A stretch of DNA of 64,000 nucleotides. It comes from Phyto melanocephala. Taxonomy: Eukaryota > Arthropoda > Insecta > Diptera > Rhinophoridae. Position 1 is the stretch's first letter. Each line of letters begins with the position of its first letter. The position numbers and the translations under genes are program-made. The DNA is taken from the NCBI GenBank assembly GCA_941918925.1, contig OW799235.1:102193947-102257946 (forward strand). Direction: 5' to 3'. This document shows positions 1 to 11,143 of this stretch, one piece after another. The notes beneath the pieces were generated by a model. It did no database searches. It saw only the letters and a program-made list of their open reading frames with translations, and was not told where the DNA came from.

Positions 1-173
1 ATTAAAAATTTTACAATTAACCCAAAAATTTTTTTTTGTCAATTTCAAATATTTTGGAAAACTATGCCTTAATGACAATTCGAGACTTAGAACTTTTTGT
101 GAATGCACCAATTGTATCTATGATTTTGTTTCAAATTTCTATCTTAATTATTTTTCCTTTATCTTAATTTCAG

Positions 174-438
174 GACATGCTGAAATACCCGTTTGTGGTT
201 CACGTTTTATTAGTTGCATGAATGATGCTGAAGACAAACTTTCTTTAAGGGAGTTCAATCAAGGCGTCGGAGAATCTGGAGAAAATTACCGTGGGCCAAC
301 AAGTTGTAATTGTTTACCATCTTGTACATCAATTGCATATGAGGCTGAAATATCTCAGGCCGAATACGATCATCAGCAGGCAATTAAGGTCGGTCATAAA
401 GATCTTAATGCCAAAAGAGAGGTGGAAGAAGAAGAAGT
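174..438 (+). CDS. pickpocket-family DEG/ENaC channel, penultimate coding exon (partial gene)
   Basis: This exon encodes the end of the large extracellular loop of a pickpocket (DEG/ENaC) sodium channel subunit, a plasma-membrane ligand- or chemo-gated channel. It follows a polypyrimidine-rich acceptor (tttcag at 168-173). The reading frame runs from 174 with a split first codon, through a Cys-rich stretch including CGSRFISC and CNCLPSCTSIAYEAE, which matches the conserved cysteines before the second membrane segment in this family. The best donor is GTTAGT at 439: ending at 438 leaves two bases that join the first G of the next exon and keep the frame. Two other GT sites nearby (422, 437) are in the wrong phase. 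Earlier exons lie upstream of the window. The particular pickpocket paralogue cannot be named from this fragment. Confidence 0.85.
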
Positions 439-514
439 GTTAGTGATACTATTATATTTTTTCTTATCACAGTTTCCACAATTGTATTATTTCGATTTTC
501 TTTTTAAAATTTAG

Positions 515-770
515 GTCCAAAAAATCACGTTTGTCTCTATTCTTTAAAGAAGCCCAATTTCTTACATCCAAACGTTCGGAACTTTATGGTACCACCGATT
601 TTCTGGCCAACTGTGGCGGTCTATTGGGTCTCTTTATGGGAGTCTCCACTCTGAGCATAGTGGAAATTATATATTTCTGTACGGTGCGTCTGATAACCAA
701 TTTGAAAATGCGACGAAAGAAACGCAAAGAAATAAAAAATGTGGAAAATGATTCTGATAAAAAAGCTTAA
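515..770 (+). CDS. pickpocket-family DEG/ENaC channel, last coding exon with pore helix and C-terminus
   Basis: Reads from the acceptor ttttaaaatttag (ends 514) to a TAA stop at 768-770. It encodes LSLFFKEAQFLTSKRSEL, then GTTDFLANCGGLLGLFMGVS and a hydrophobic second membrane helix ending near IIYFCTVRLI, then a short basic cytoplasmic tail rich in Lys and Arg. The GLFMGVS stretch aligns with the family's G-x-S selectivity filter, so this is the pore-lining segment. Phase fits the donor after 438. Together the two exons give the last ~170 residues of a channel normally about 450-600 residues long. Nothing in these exons suggests decay: no internal stop, good splice sites, and coding bias higher than the surroundings. 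A tetrameric or trimeric partner cannot be inferred. Confidence 0.93.
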
Positions 771-931
771 AAGAATCTATCTGAAGTTGGTTTTTGCTTT
801 AACAAAAAATGAATTTGCTGGAAAAAGATTTCCTTTATTGTTTCACAAAAATCGACTTCAGTAGAAAAGCTTAAACTCATCGTATATGTTAAAAGAATGT
901 CTTATATAGTTGTTTATACTTAATTTAAGCC

Positions 932-937
932 AATAAA
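932..937 (+). terminator. poly(A) signal of the pickpocket gene
   Basis: A canonical AATAAA follows the stop codon at 770 by about 160 bases, and a T-rich downstream stretch follows. It defines a short 3' UTR (771 to about 955). It is the first AATAAA downstream of the stop. Confidence 0.6.
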
Positions 938-955
938 ACTGTATGTTTCTTACCT

Positions 956-2189
956 TTAAAATAATGGAAATTTACATAAAATCAATGCTTAAAAGCCAGA
1001 CATTTGATTTATCTACATTTGAACTACAACATCAACAATATTATTTTAGGTAAGTAAATAGATATCCACTTGCCATAGTTATTGAATTGTTCTAGTTTAT
1101 AGTAATCGGGGAGCGAAAGTTAATGCACTAGGAAAGTGTGTTGTATGCGCCTATATAACGCATAAAAAATCTTTAAGTATTAACCAAAAAATAGGAGAAA
1201 AAAATAAAGGTGTAGTAATAGAAAAGTACAGAGTTCACAAGTCTCGAATTCATTGACACAGCTATTTTTTTTCAAAAGTCGCCCTGATATACTGTCCTTC
1301 ACTTGCCAGTTGTCCCCTATCACGCTAACGATTGACCATGGGCGGTGTTGGCAGCAACAGGATCGAAAGCTGTAGTCTAAAAAGTTGTATGCCTGAAATA
1401 GCTCTTCTTAGGTCATCTTTTAGGTCATCTCCTGCATTGTATGAAAACTATGAATTTTAATCTCAACGGAAAGGAAAATTAACAGCTCCCACTTTTTTTA
1501 TTTCATATAAAATCAGATTGATTGATTTTTTTTATAGTTCTGAAGCTCAAGAATAGTATACCCAGAGTTCTATAATATCTAAGTTTCCAATAATAATGTC
1601 GGATATTTTAATAACAGCTGGCGTAGTTGAGCTTAAAATGAGCTGGAAAATAGCAATCGGCATGTCACTTTTAATTTAAAGAAAACACATTTTAGGAGAT
1701 ACCTAGAAAGCTATTACTTCTAAAATTAATAATCTTAAATCTTTATGTCTTTAACTTTTATCTTATTCGTTTTATTTAAACAAAACATCGATACGATCGG
1801 AGCAGGGGAAGTAATATCCTCCATACAAACAGGAACAACAAATGTTCGAGAACTTAATCCTAGTATTACACATTTTAATAAAAATTACAATTTATTTTAA
1901 TAATTAGATACGATCAAATCGGGTTCGTCCTACCTCCCATTCAAGGAAAATATATTTAATGTTATATCTGCAGAACTAGATTGTTATAGGCCTTAAATTC
2001 TTTGTAATTGCCTACAATATCAGTTTACTATTTTGGGTGTAAAATCGATCAGTGCATACAAAACAAAATACCCACCACCCCCAAACCGTAATACAAAAAA
2101 AGACATTAAAACATTAAAAGTGTAATCTCTATTGGGTTCAACTTGATGTGAGATACTATTGATTACAATTTCCAAATTAGAGACAACAA
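956..2189. other. AT-rich intergenic DNA, nothing recognised
   Basis: Neither strand shows a coding segment or terminal repeats that I can support. A few slightly GC-richer patches (around 1290-1400) have stops in all frames. Confidence 0.5.
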
Positions 2190-2741
2190 GTGTGCAGTAC
2201 CGAATATAGCACGCAATAACAAAAGTTTGTATCACCATTCATCTCATATAAAATACGTACATACATACATATATAAAAACATCCCATTGTAAAATTATAA
2301 ATTGAGTTAAAAAAAAAAAAATATTAAAAAATAATTTTTTTGGCTCAGCTGGAATTTGATGTTACGTTTACTCTAACCAGTATACCACGTTTGTATGTAT
2401 GTATGTATGTTGTTGTTGTTGTGAAAAAAACGAGGTGGTCGTGGTTTTTTCCTCATATCTCATTTGCTTATGTATCGATTATTCTGATTTTCAATACCGA
2501 TCTACTCTCGAATATTTTCAATATTTTAATACTTTACGTGGGTCCAGGCGATGTCGGGGTTTTCAAAAAGTTGATTTCAACATGCACATGTACAGATGGA
2601 CAGACTGACAGTTTAATCGACTCCGCTATTCATAAGCTTTTAGAAAATATATACTTTATAAGGTCGGAAATAAAAATTGTAGAAATTTCACACGGAATGA
2701 CAAACCCTTTTTCACTTTTGTGTGAAGGGTATAAAAATGAT
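2190..2741 (+). mobile_element. DINE-1/mini-me-like element, copy A (5' region deleted)
   Basis: Shares the order of blocks seen in the copies at 15.9, 26.4 and 55.7 kb: the TTTGTATCACCATTCATC block, a T/A-homopolymer stretch, GGCTCAGCTGG, a GTATG/GTTGTT microsatellite, a (GTCY)n-type stretch (cagatggacagactgacag), AAGCTTTTAGAAAATATATA, the AATTTCACACGGAATGACAAA block, and the terminal GTGTGAAGGGTATA. The first ~40 bases of the family are reduced to a rearranged CAGTACCGAATATAGCA remnant. It is non-coding; the two open frames across it are chance. Confidence 0.7.
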
Positions 2742-2981
2742 AAGGATCGGTGAAGGAGCAATACTTTAATAAAATATAAATGGTTGCAGATTATTTTAAA
2801 ATCTATTTCTTAATAATGCGTTGCAAAAACTTTGTTGTGTTAGCAAAGCGGTACGGGTTTTGTGTGTTTAATTAATACAAAAAATAAACTCACTTCTAAT
2901 CATTTCTCAAGGCAGTAAACACTAAATAAAAAATACTAAAAATAAAACTGTATTTTTGAATACTTATGCGAGTATTGTAGG

Positions 2982-3020
2982 AATTTTGTCTTTCTGTCTG
3001 TCTTTCTGTCTGTCTTCTGC
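2982..3020. repeat. TCTG/TTTC microsatellite
   Basis: Imperfect tetranucleotide repeat of tctg and tttc units. Confidence 0.7.
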
Positions 3021-3247
3021 TACTGTATTGATTAAAAGAAAAAAATAGTTATGTTGGTACATAGAAGGTACCTGGGTTAATATAGAGGATATTTTTTATT
3101 GCGAATTAATATCAAATTCTAAGAGAGAATAGAGAAAAGACCGAAGTTACAATATTCAACCGGTAATCAAGAAGAAAAAAATGTATCATGAACACGGCAA
3201 AAAGAAAAATATAAAGTAGTTTGCAACAACAAAATCTATAAAATATA

Positions 3248-3496
3248 TCTGTGGCTTGGAGCTAAAAGGGATAGTGTCAAAATATTTACTTTTGAAAAAA
3301 TTGGAATTGAACTTTAACTTTTATTTGTGCTTTCATAGTGACATTGGCCAGCATTTTATTTATGAAGCTGTTCTGAGTTAAGTATGACTTTAGCTGTTTT
3401 ACCATAATGAAATAGAGCAAGAAAACAAATCTAATGCAATGATTAACTCAAGAGAGCCAAAAAGTAAAATTGGCCCTTTTAGCTCCAAGCCACAGA
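3248..3496. mobile_element. TIR MITE with TA target duplication, copy 1
   Basis: A 249-bp non-coding element bounded by near-perfect inverted repeats: TCTGTGGCTTGGAGCTAAAA at the left and its complement at the right. TA dinucleotides flank both ends, the hallmark of Tc1/mariner-type insertion. The copy at 37681-37910 has the same interior in the opposite orientation. The right-hand TA is also the left-hand TA of the pogo-like element that begins at 3499. Confidence 0.85.
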
Positions 3497-3498
3497 TA

Positions 3499-4521
3499 CA
3501 GTTAACTTGCGAAAACGTGAACACTCGAAAGTGTGAAAGTCTCAGAAACATGAACAAATTAATTTTTCCACAGAGTATTCTAAAACGTGAACATAATCTG
3601 AAAGCTCTAAAACGTGAATACTTTTTATTTATTGTTTTTAATAAGTTTTTAAATTGGGAAAACCCCCGAATTACAGGTTATTTGTTTTTTTACTTATCCT
3701 TTAACGTTTTTTTTTTTTTTTTCATTTATGTATGCGTCGACCTGCTGGTTGCTCTTTGACATTGCTACGTAGATGTTGTAAGTTATTCAAAAATTTTAAT
3801 TCGTGAAAGTGAAAAATGTCATCAAAAAAACCTAAAGTGTTAACTTTAAAAGATAAAGTTGATATTCTTGAATTATTGATAAAAAAAATATAGAGTTTCC
3901 AAAACAACAGTTTCTTCTATTAAAAAAAGATCGGTGTTACTCTTTCCACGGTCAAAAATTGGAACAACAATTCTAAAGAAAATTGCACAGAATTAGGAAG
4001 TATTGAAATTCAGGATGATAACGACGATGATGATGACTCAATTATATTCCAGCCAGAAGTTACAAATAAATCCAAGAAGGCTGTAGAAGCTTTGGATAAG
4101 GCTTTAAGATGGGCTGAAAACGAGATGGTAGACCAAAGTGACAAAATACTTACAAAAAATGAATGATTTTTTCCTTTATCCAATTATCCAACCAAAAAAA
4201 TTTTCCTATTATTTTTAGTTTATTTTTTGTTGTTTTTGTTAATTAAATATGAATTTCTTGTATCCTTTATTTACAATTATTTTTTTTTCATTTATGGAAT
4301 GCAAAGTATATATACATATTAAATTTTATTTTTTGTTATTAAAACTTAATAAAATAATTAAATTAAAATAGTGTTTAGCATTTTTTTTTTTATTATCATA
4401 TCATTTTTTATATTAAATAGGGTAATTTTTTGTTTAAAATTTGGGTACTCGATAAGGTGAACAAACTCGAAAAAGTGAACTGTCTTGGTAAAAATTAGTT
4501 CACGTTATCGCGAGTTCACTG
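3499..4521 (+). mobile_element. pogo/Tigger-like DNA transposon, internally deleted
   Basis: Ends are CAGTTAACTTGCGAAAACGT on the left and, as complement, CAGTGAACTCGCGATAACGT on the right; TA dinucleotides flank both ends (3497-3498 and 4522-4523). The CAGT terminus and TA target are typical of pogo-like Tc1/mariner elements. Subterminal copies of the ACGTGAAC word occur at 3515, 3586 and 3611. The interior holds only the N- and C-terminal pieces of a transposase, so the element is non-autonomous. Confidence 0.85.
3816..4166 (+). pseudogene. pogo-like transposase remnant (N-terminal helix-turn-helix plus C-terminal tail)
   Basis: The start MSSKKPKVLTLKDKVDILEL resembles the CENP-B/psq-type helix-turn-helix that opens pogo and Tigger transposases. 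A TAG stop and a frame change follow at about 3890, after which VSKTTVSSIKK continues the same motif in another frame. The DDE catalytic domain is absent: the text jumps to an acidic stretch (DDNDDDDDS) and a C-terminal tail with KKAVEALDKALRWAENEM, similar to the tail of the second pogo-like relic near 60.5 kb. It ends at TGA 4164-4166. It cannot encode an active enzyme. Confidence 0.75.
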
Positions 4522-4523
4522 TA

Positions 4524-6109
4524 TCTCATAATGTAAAGAGGTTAAACATTTTGTTGGGATCTGAAATGAGGCCCTGCATTAGATTGTTAAAAAAAAAAAC
4601 TTAAATAATTTGATTGAAAAAGTTTGATGTGAAAAAGTTGTGGAACATGGGGTTGGGATCAGTTTATCTTAAAATAAATAAATTCCCCATTTATGTTAAA
4701 GTTTACCGGCTACAGCTGGCTATCAGCAATCGCCGTTCAAATTTTTCCACCACATCTGCCGGCGCTTACTATTTCTAATTACAATATTGATGTCGTAGCT
4801 GACTGCACGATAACGATTTCAGTCAACGACAGTGTGTAGCCTAAAGTCATCTATGTGTTTATAATATAAGTAAAAGTAACACTATGCATAAAAACATGTG
4901 TTTAAAATAATATAACAAATCGATAATATTTTAAGGCAAGATTTATTTACAAGAGTTTTGTTTACTCTGTTCGCGGACATGCATTTGCCCCCCGATAATA
5001 TCGTTATATGAAATCTTTTATAATATTTCGACTATACTTAGACAGTAAAAAGTCAATAAAACAATTATATTAAATGTTTGCATAGACGTATGTATGTCTA
5101 TATAAATAAATGTATTGTACACATACACAAATACATGTCTGCTTATATCCAAATGCCTGTACTTAGTGTAGTAAGACGAGTCTATGCCAGCAATTCACTA
5201 ATATCTTTAGATGTGTAAACACTTTTCTAATAGAATACAAACATAATGTACTTTCTAATGTAGTTTGTTTAAAGATTTCTTTGTTAACATTTGTTAAAAC
5301 TAAACAAATAATGGAAATGTAAAGGGTTAGTTTAAGTTACAGACCAAAATTTCAATACTGCAACAAATATATAAACAATATTTTGATTATGTGGCCTAGA
5401 AAGAATAATCTTACAATTCTGTTACCTGTCGTCATAAGTTAAATAAAATATATTGCGTAAATCACAACCTATCGTAGAATTTGTACGTCGTCAGATTTAG
5501 TGACAGTTGTAAATATTTTTTTTATATTGTCTCTTCTAATCTTTTGCACAAAACATCTAACAATTATGTTATGTTTGTATAACGTTGTATAAATACATCA
5601 GAGATGGAAAAATTAATCGTAACCCCGTTTTTTTAATAACGTGTTGAAGCGAATTTTTTACAACGTACAACTCATACTGTAGGTTTTGAATTGGGCAGAT
5701 GTATGAATGTATTCTATATGAAAATATTACTCTTTGTATGTACGCGATAGTTTTTGAAACTACGGCATTGTGAAAAAGTTTCCCTCAAATTTCGGTATCG
5801 ATTTGCAAATTAAAAATCTTGTTGCTGAGTAACATTTTTTCTCATTTTTATGACAACATTATATTACAAAAGAGCTTGTCACTCGTTTTTAATATTGCAT
5901 ATTTTTAAGAAAAGAACACAAAAAAACGCATAGGGCAGAATTAATGCAACATTTACGTCAGAAAAGAAAACACCATTAGTGCCGATTAGAAAATTCGCCA
6001 CACTGTTGAGGTGGCGCTGTAATCGGATTTTTAAACATTGAATAATAATCTACCCTGTTTACATATACCCGTAGTTCTCAAGGGCTACCCGACTGGCTTT
6101 CCTATTTTT
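4524..6109. other. AT-rich DNA, nothing recognised
   Basis: There is no supported coding segment. A moderately GC-rich patch lies at 4700-4850 with stops in every frame. No matching terminal repeats were found by eye. Confidence 0.45.
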
Positions 6110-7965
6110 GTACTCTTCATCTGTGTTGCCAAGGGATTAATATTTACTTCCGACCTCATAGGTATATATTTTCTGAAGGCTTGTGAATGGAAGTGTCGAT
6201 TAGGCAATGTCCAACTGTTCGTCTGTTATCTGTTCGTGTGTTGATTAAAATCAACTTTTAAAAGCCCTCACATACTGCACAGATCTGTGTGTGGTATCAA
6301 TCTTTAAGAAATATTCAGGATCAAATTGATATTGAAATTCATAAACGCCCCATAACTTGCTAAGATATGAGCATGTAAATACAACTGTTTTTGTTTTATC
6401 ATATATTTTTTAATCACAAAAATTATTATTTTACGGCCCTAGATCAATTTATAGAGACGATTGTTGTTTTTATATATTCTGGATATATTGGTGACTAATT
6501 GGCAAAGTTATAGGCAAAAAATATTTGGAAAAATATATATTTTTCTTAAATATATCAGGTTTCTCAAGCTTGTAATAATTTTTAGAAACGCTAAAGATAT
6601 ACAATTGCAAACCGTACATTCAAAAATTGTTTCCTAAGAAAAACTAAGATAACAGCTTGAAGCTAACTGAGATATAAACAGCAAAATGCAAATGTATCAG
6701 AATTTTTCTTAAAATTTTCAAATAAAAGTTTTTTTTTTAATTATAGACACACGAGAGGGTTAGTATGAGTATGAAGTGGCATGGTTAGAAAAATATTTTT
6801 CAAATAAATTATGGCCATTTCTACAAAATGCCGAACAATAAGTTTATATATCGATCAGCCCCTCATTATTGATATAAAATGAAATGGCTTGACAAGTTAA
6901 ATATAGCAAACTAATGTAATGAAAAAGTTAATGTATAAGATGGCGCGTTAAGCAAAATGGCGGATATATAAGTTTCAAAAGAAATAACGCCCTTGTACCT
7001 TTCAACCTTAATATTTTGGCCTCAAATAAAAGGCTTTGACCAGTAGAATAAAGTAAACTAAAAAAAAGCTTAAAATATAATATGGCGTCTAAAACACAAT
7101 GTCGAATATTTTTTTTTCTTAGCGGCATAAGTATAAGTAACTAGATAATACCCGGTGTTCTTCGCCACCCCAAATTTAAGTATTTAATTCATATGGCTGG
7201 TGCCACGCCCAATATTTTTAATTCACCTATTTCTTGGCTTAATGTTCATTTGGGTGTCAAAGTTGCTCTTGCAAAATTTTACTACTCTAATCGATATCGG
7301 TTTCCAAATATACGAATTTTAGTATTAATTCATATGGTAGGTGCCACGCCCACTATTGTTAATGTACCCATTTTTTCCATTAATGTTTATTTGGGTGTCA
7401 AAGTTGCTCTTGCAAAATTGTACTACTCGATATCGTTTTCGAATTTTAGTATTTAATTCATGTGGCCACACCTACTATTGCAAGTCCTCCCATTTTTTAC
7501 CAAAATGTTCGTGTGGATGTCACAGTTTACCGTACTTAATTTGAAGACTCTATCTGCATTAACTTTCGTGATATATAATATTTAATACTTATTCTTTAAT
7601 AGGGCGTGGCACCCCGCCCACTTATAATTTCAAACCAAAGTATAGCCTATAGGTCGTTCCAGACATACATATAGATTCTATGAAAATTTCAAGGAAATCG
7701 GTTCAGCCGTTTAACCGTCTATAAAGCACAAACAAACATACAAACATACAAACACACATTGATTTTTATATATATAGATAAAAGAAAATACTGAACAAGT
7801 TGAATACAGTTAACTCTGTAAAAAAATAAAAATTTAAAATGGCGTCGAAATCGAATTAACATGTGAAATGTAGGCTGCACTACGTTTTGGTCGATATATA
7901 TATGTACATTTTGGTAAAGGGCATTCTCATATTCGGCAAGGCCGTAAATAAACTCTTACTTGTTT
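6110..7965 (-). mobile_element. DINE-1/mini-me-like element, copy F, with a nested Helitron-like element
   Basis: Reads in reverse: ACAAGTAAGAGTTTATTTAC and the GCCTTGCCGAATAT block at 7920-7965, and the TATATACCTATGAGGTCGG, GACAGAT/GTCY and cttcatctgtgttgccaagg blocks near 6110-6260. Copy G at 57.7-58.8 kb has the same order, including GGCGTC-type phrases and the 'gcataagtat...aaatgaaaagg' stretch. In copy F that stretch is interrupted exactly at 7140/7779 by another element, so copy F is the older insertion. Several short open frames across it are not conserved between copies. Confidence 0.65.
7141..7778 (-). mobile_element. Helitron-like element with CCACGCCC tandem units, nested in copy F
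   Basis: On the minus strand the element begins TCTATATATATAAAAATCAA and ends GGGTATTATCTAG. The flanks are A before TC and T after CTAG, the Helitron insertion signature. It has no terminal inverted repeat. The interior carries two to three tandem units (starting near 7192, 7332 and 7459; 127-140 bp spacing), each with a GTGCCACGCCCA core, plus the phrase AAATCGGTTCAGCCGTTTAA near the 5' end. It encodes nothing and would need a helicase in trans. Confidence 0.7.
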
Positions 7966-8546
7966 TTCTTAATATTTGTTTCGTTAAGGATGTGGTTTGG
8001 AATTACGATAATCGAATTATAAATAAATTTTATGAATAAAAAGTGATTATCTTCACATTATGTAGTTCATATAATAACAAGTCGTTCTCATTAAAAAACA
8101 TAAGGAGTAATTTAGATCTCTCAATGAGTTAAGGTCTTAGCTAGTGATTTGACTTCATTCGTCGATAGATTTTATTTCTACTATTGACTTCGTTTCATTG
8201 TTGTGTGTGGGCGACCTGGTCTTCTTTATACATGAGAATTCCAGTCTAAAGCAGTTCTCGTGATATCTTCTTAGGGACTTTCCTAATATGTGGCCAATCC
8301 ACGATCATATTCTATGCAGTAGTTGTTTTCCAATGCGGGCATTTTTACATTAGAGTTGAAAAAAGTTTCAAAATTTCGACGTGATAAATCATTTTTAGGA
8401 AAAAATGGAAAACAAATGAAAAATTGCAACAAGAGGGTTTGCCGACAATAACGAAAACATTTATTTTGGAAAATTTTTCGTAAGATAAAAAATAGAAAAA
8501 ATATAAGAAAATAGTGGAAAACGTTACGAAACAAAATAAATATAAT
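7966..8546. other. AT-rich DNA, nothing recognised
   Basis: No supported feature. It is the downstream side of the exon-like segment on the minus strand that ends at 8547. Confidence 0.4.
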
Positions 8547-8783
8547 CTAAGCAGTGTTTTCGAAAAACGAAAAGTCGTATACAATTCGGTGTAGTTGTTC
8601 TTGCAGCTCTGCTGCCGACAAAACTTCTTTCTTGGGGAAAAAAAACTTTCCTCTGATACAGCTGTTGCTGGGTTGACAATCTTTGGCCGAGTTGAACTCG
8701 GGTCGTTCCGGAACGTAGGTCCAATTGTCATTGGAACATGTTCAGTTTGTATGAAAGTGCAGTTACCGTTGGTTGTGATGTTT
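8547..8783 (-). pseudogene. exon-like coding segment with a frame change in a T8 run; product unknown
   Basis: On the minus strand an acceptor (cacttattgtag, ending at 8784) is followed by a GC-richer stretch. One frame reads NITTNGNCTFIQTEHVPMTI, then a Pro/Thr/Ser-rich part up to AVSEESFF. At a run of eight T residues (about 8636-8645) a second frame takes over and reads FPKKEVLSAAELQEQLHRIV followed by YDFSFFENTA and a TAG stop at 8547-8549. The second part has the look of a genuine amphipathic, acidic/basic-balanced C-terminus. The simplest view is a terminal exon with one indel in the homopolymer, either a sequencing error or a real inactivating change. If the frame is not shifted, the first frame runs on to a longer hydrophobic tail, which looks less protein-like. 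I do not recognise the family. Start and upstream exons would lie at higher coordinates but were not found. Confidence 0.4.
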
Positions 8784-9652
8784 CTACAATAAGTGATACG
8801 AAACCAAAAGGATTGAAAATAATAAGTAGCAGGCAACTCTAATAAATACATACATATTTACACACATTTGTTTCTTCCATCTACAATTATAATAATACAA
8901 CAACATAGTTGTCTGGCAAATGAAGTTTATTTGCTTACAAATCCAAACATTTGGTAGAAAATGTAAATGAATTAACTTAATTAAATAGACAAATATTTAG
9001 ACAATACTATCAAATTGAGAAACAATAGATTTATTGGGGCTTAGTTCAATTCTATTTGTTTTACTTTTTGCATGATATTGGAATAAAATAATTTTACATT
9101 TTCACACTTTAAACACGCTAATGAAAGTTAAATGAAATTGTCAAGGAAATTATAATACTTTTGAAAAATGTATGGCCATCATAGAATGATGTCAAGAAAT
9201 TAATTTTCACGAATTTATAAACCCTTCTATTTAAAATTAATTAAATACTGTCAAAATTTTGATTTGATTAAGAATGTTTTGTTACAGGTTTACTTCCTAA
9301 TAGGTCATGATTTGAATACTATGTAGCCGTCTGTATGTATGTTTAATTCACTTAAATGTTTGAAAATGTAACGTAAGCTTTAGTTGCTTTTAAGTTGTCA
9401 TAATTTGGAATTTAACACAATATTTTAGCCTTAAATACTTAAATGTAATTTATGAGTTTTTCTTACAACTTTTATATATTTTTCTTCTTAATTTGCAACT
9501 TTTGCTGTCAAATGATGAAGCCACATTTTTTTTCCCAGCCTTATGTTGCGAAAAATGCATCACTTTAATATTACAGAATTAAATGCATTTATTTAATGGG
9601 CAAAAACGAAAAGCGTAAGTTGGTATGCAAACAAGACAAACTATTTTTACGG
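8784..9652. other. AT-rich DNA, nothing recognised
   Basis: No supported coding or repeat feature. If the segment at 8547-8783 is an exon, this would be its intron. Confidence 0.4.
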
Positions 9653-9949
9653 CTTTGAATTTCATGACTGTAGGAAAATTCAACATACTTTAGTCATATC
9701 ATGGAAGAGGAATTATATATTTACGAGGGGTTAAAAAACATTAAAATAGATATTAACTTTTAATCTCTTGTAAAACAACTCTTGTAGGCCGTCGTCAAGG
9801 TGCTGTGTGTTTAAAGTACCAAGAACATAGATGCCACTGTACTCATGTGGGACATAAAGTGTTGGTTCATAAGTGAAATCAATAAAGTAAAATTACTCTG
9901 ATAGAATAATTTTCACAATATGCAAACATATTGACTCTACTTACATATG
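9653..9949 (+). repeat. 297-bp dispersed repeat, copy 1
   Basis: Highly similar along its full length to 24417-24710, with shared landmarks ATCATGGAAGAGGAATTATA, GTAGGCCGTCGTCAA and CTGATAGAATAATTTTCACA. It has no long open frame, no terminal inverted repeat and no A-box/B-box pair that I can see. The class is unknown; it could be a MITE without clear ends or a fragment of a larger element. Confidence 0.75.
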
Positions 9950-10112
9950 TATGTAAAGCAGAATGTTCGTGTACATTTGGGTGATCCAAAAAAAGATTTT
10001 ATGTACATTTGCTCTACGCAAAAGTTTTTTAAATATCATCCATAGCCTGTAAGAAACTGTTTAGTAATTCAAAGACCTTAAAATGATTTTTCATTTGCGA
10101 GTATGTTTATAC

Positions 10113-11143
10113 AGGGTGGTCCAAAACTCATGATGTTAATTGTAAATAAAACAAAATATTTTCAAATAATTTTTTAATATTTTTATTACGATAGAAGTGT
10201 CTAGGACAATTATGTGCTCTGCTAAATGCTCGCCACAGATTCTATCCGATGATCCATATTTTTAATGACACTGAGACATAAATGAGGTTCAATGTCGTTG
10301 ATGTGCCTAATTATCTCATCCTTTAGCTCTTGAATAGTTCTTGGCTTATTGACGTACACTATTTATTTTAAACATCCTTAAAGAAAAAACTCCAACGGCG
10401 TCAAATAACATAAACGTAGCCGTTAAATAACATAGTTGCTATGAATTTCTAGCGCAAAAGAGCCATTGTTTCATTGGTAAATAGCAGAATGATCTTGGAA
10501 CCACATGTCATCCAGATTCATATCCTAAGTTTCTGACAACAAAAAGTCTGTTATCACATCACAATAGCAAACACCTTTCACGGTAACTGTTTGGTCGACC
10601 TCGGTTTTGGAAAAACTACGGCCCGATGACGCTGCCAGCCCATAAAGCGCACCAAACAGTCACTATTTGCGGATGCATCGGATTTTTAACACTCACTCGT
10701 GGATTTGTAGTTGTCCTTGTTTTGCTTATTTAGAAATTCACTGGAGTGAAATATGTCTCATCGCTAGAGATGGCCATTCACCATGTACTTCTTTTCTATT
10801 CAAACTGCTAGTTGACGTATTGACGACGCTTGAAATGATCAGTAGAGTTCAGTTCTTGAATCAATTGAACCTTGTAAGCATGTAAAATCCAATTTTTATT
10901 CAAAATTCCCAATTATAATGTTCATGAGATATTTAATTTTTGGACACGATGACGAGTCGATATGACGGCTATTCTGACGCACTATCACGAACAATAGCAA
11001 TGTTTTCCACAGAACGAACTAGGCGAGTATGCACAGGTGTTTTTGTATTTCCTTTAAAATTATCCTGATTGTGAACACATTTGGTCATTTAAGTTTAAGG
11101 CTTCAACAATCTTATCGCTCTGCTCAATTGTGTACCTCTTCAT
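10113..11143 (-). pseudogene. Tc1-like transposase relic (copy 1)
   Basis: On the minus strand a decayed frame begins near 11143 with MKRYTIEQSDKIVEA, the helix-turn-helix start common to insect Tc1-like transposases. It later shows NLDDMWFQDHSAIYQ (normally ...DMWFQQDGA.CH, second catalytic Asp region), LTPLEFFL (from the ...DLTPLDFFLWG third catalytic region), YVNKPRTIQELKDEIIRHIN and IEPHLCLSVIKNMDHRIES. Multiple stops and frame changes break it. The element end CAGGGTGGTCCAAAACTCAT is present at 10113 after a TA; the opposite end was not found. The copy at 22.0-22.9 kb has the same end and order. Confidence 0.8.

Noticed and set aside
7193..7456. 87-codon frame with internal repeats
   Set aside because: The repeats are the non-coding tandem units of the nested Helitron-like element.
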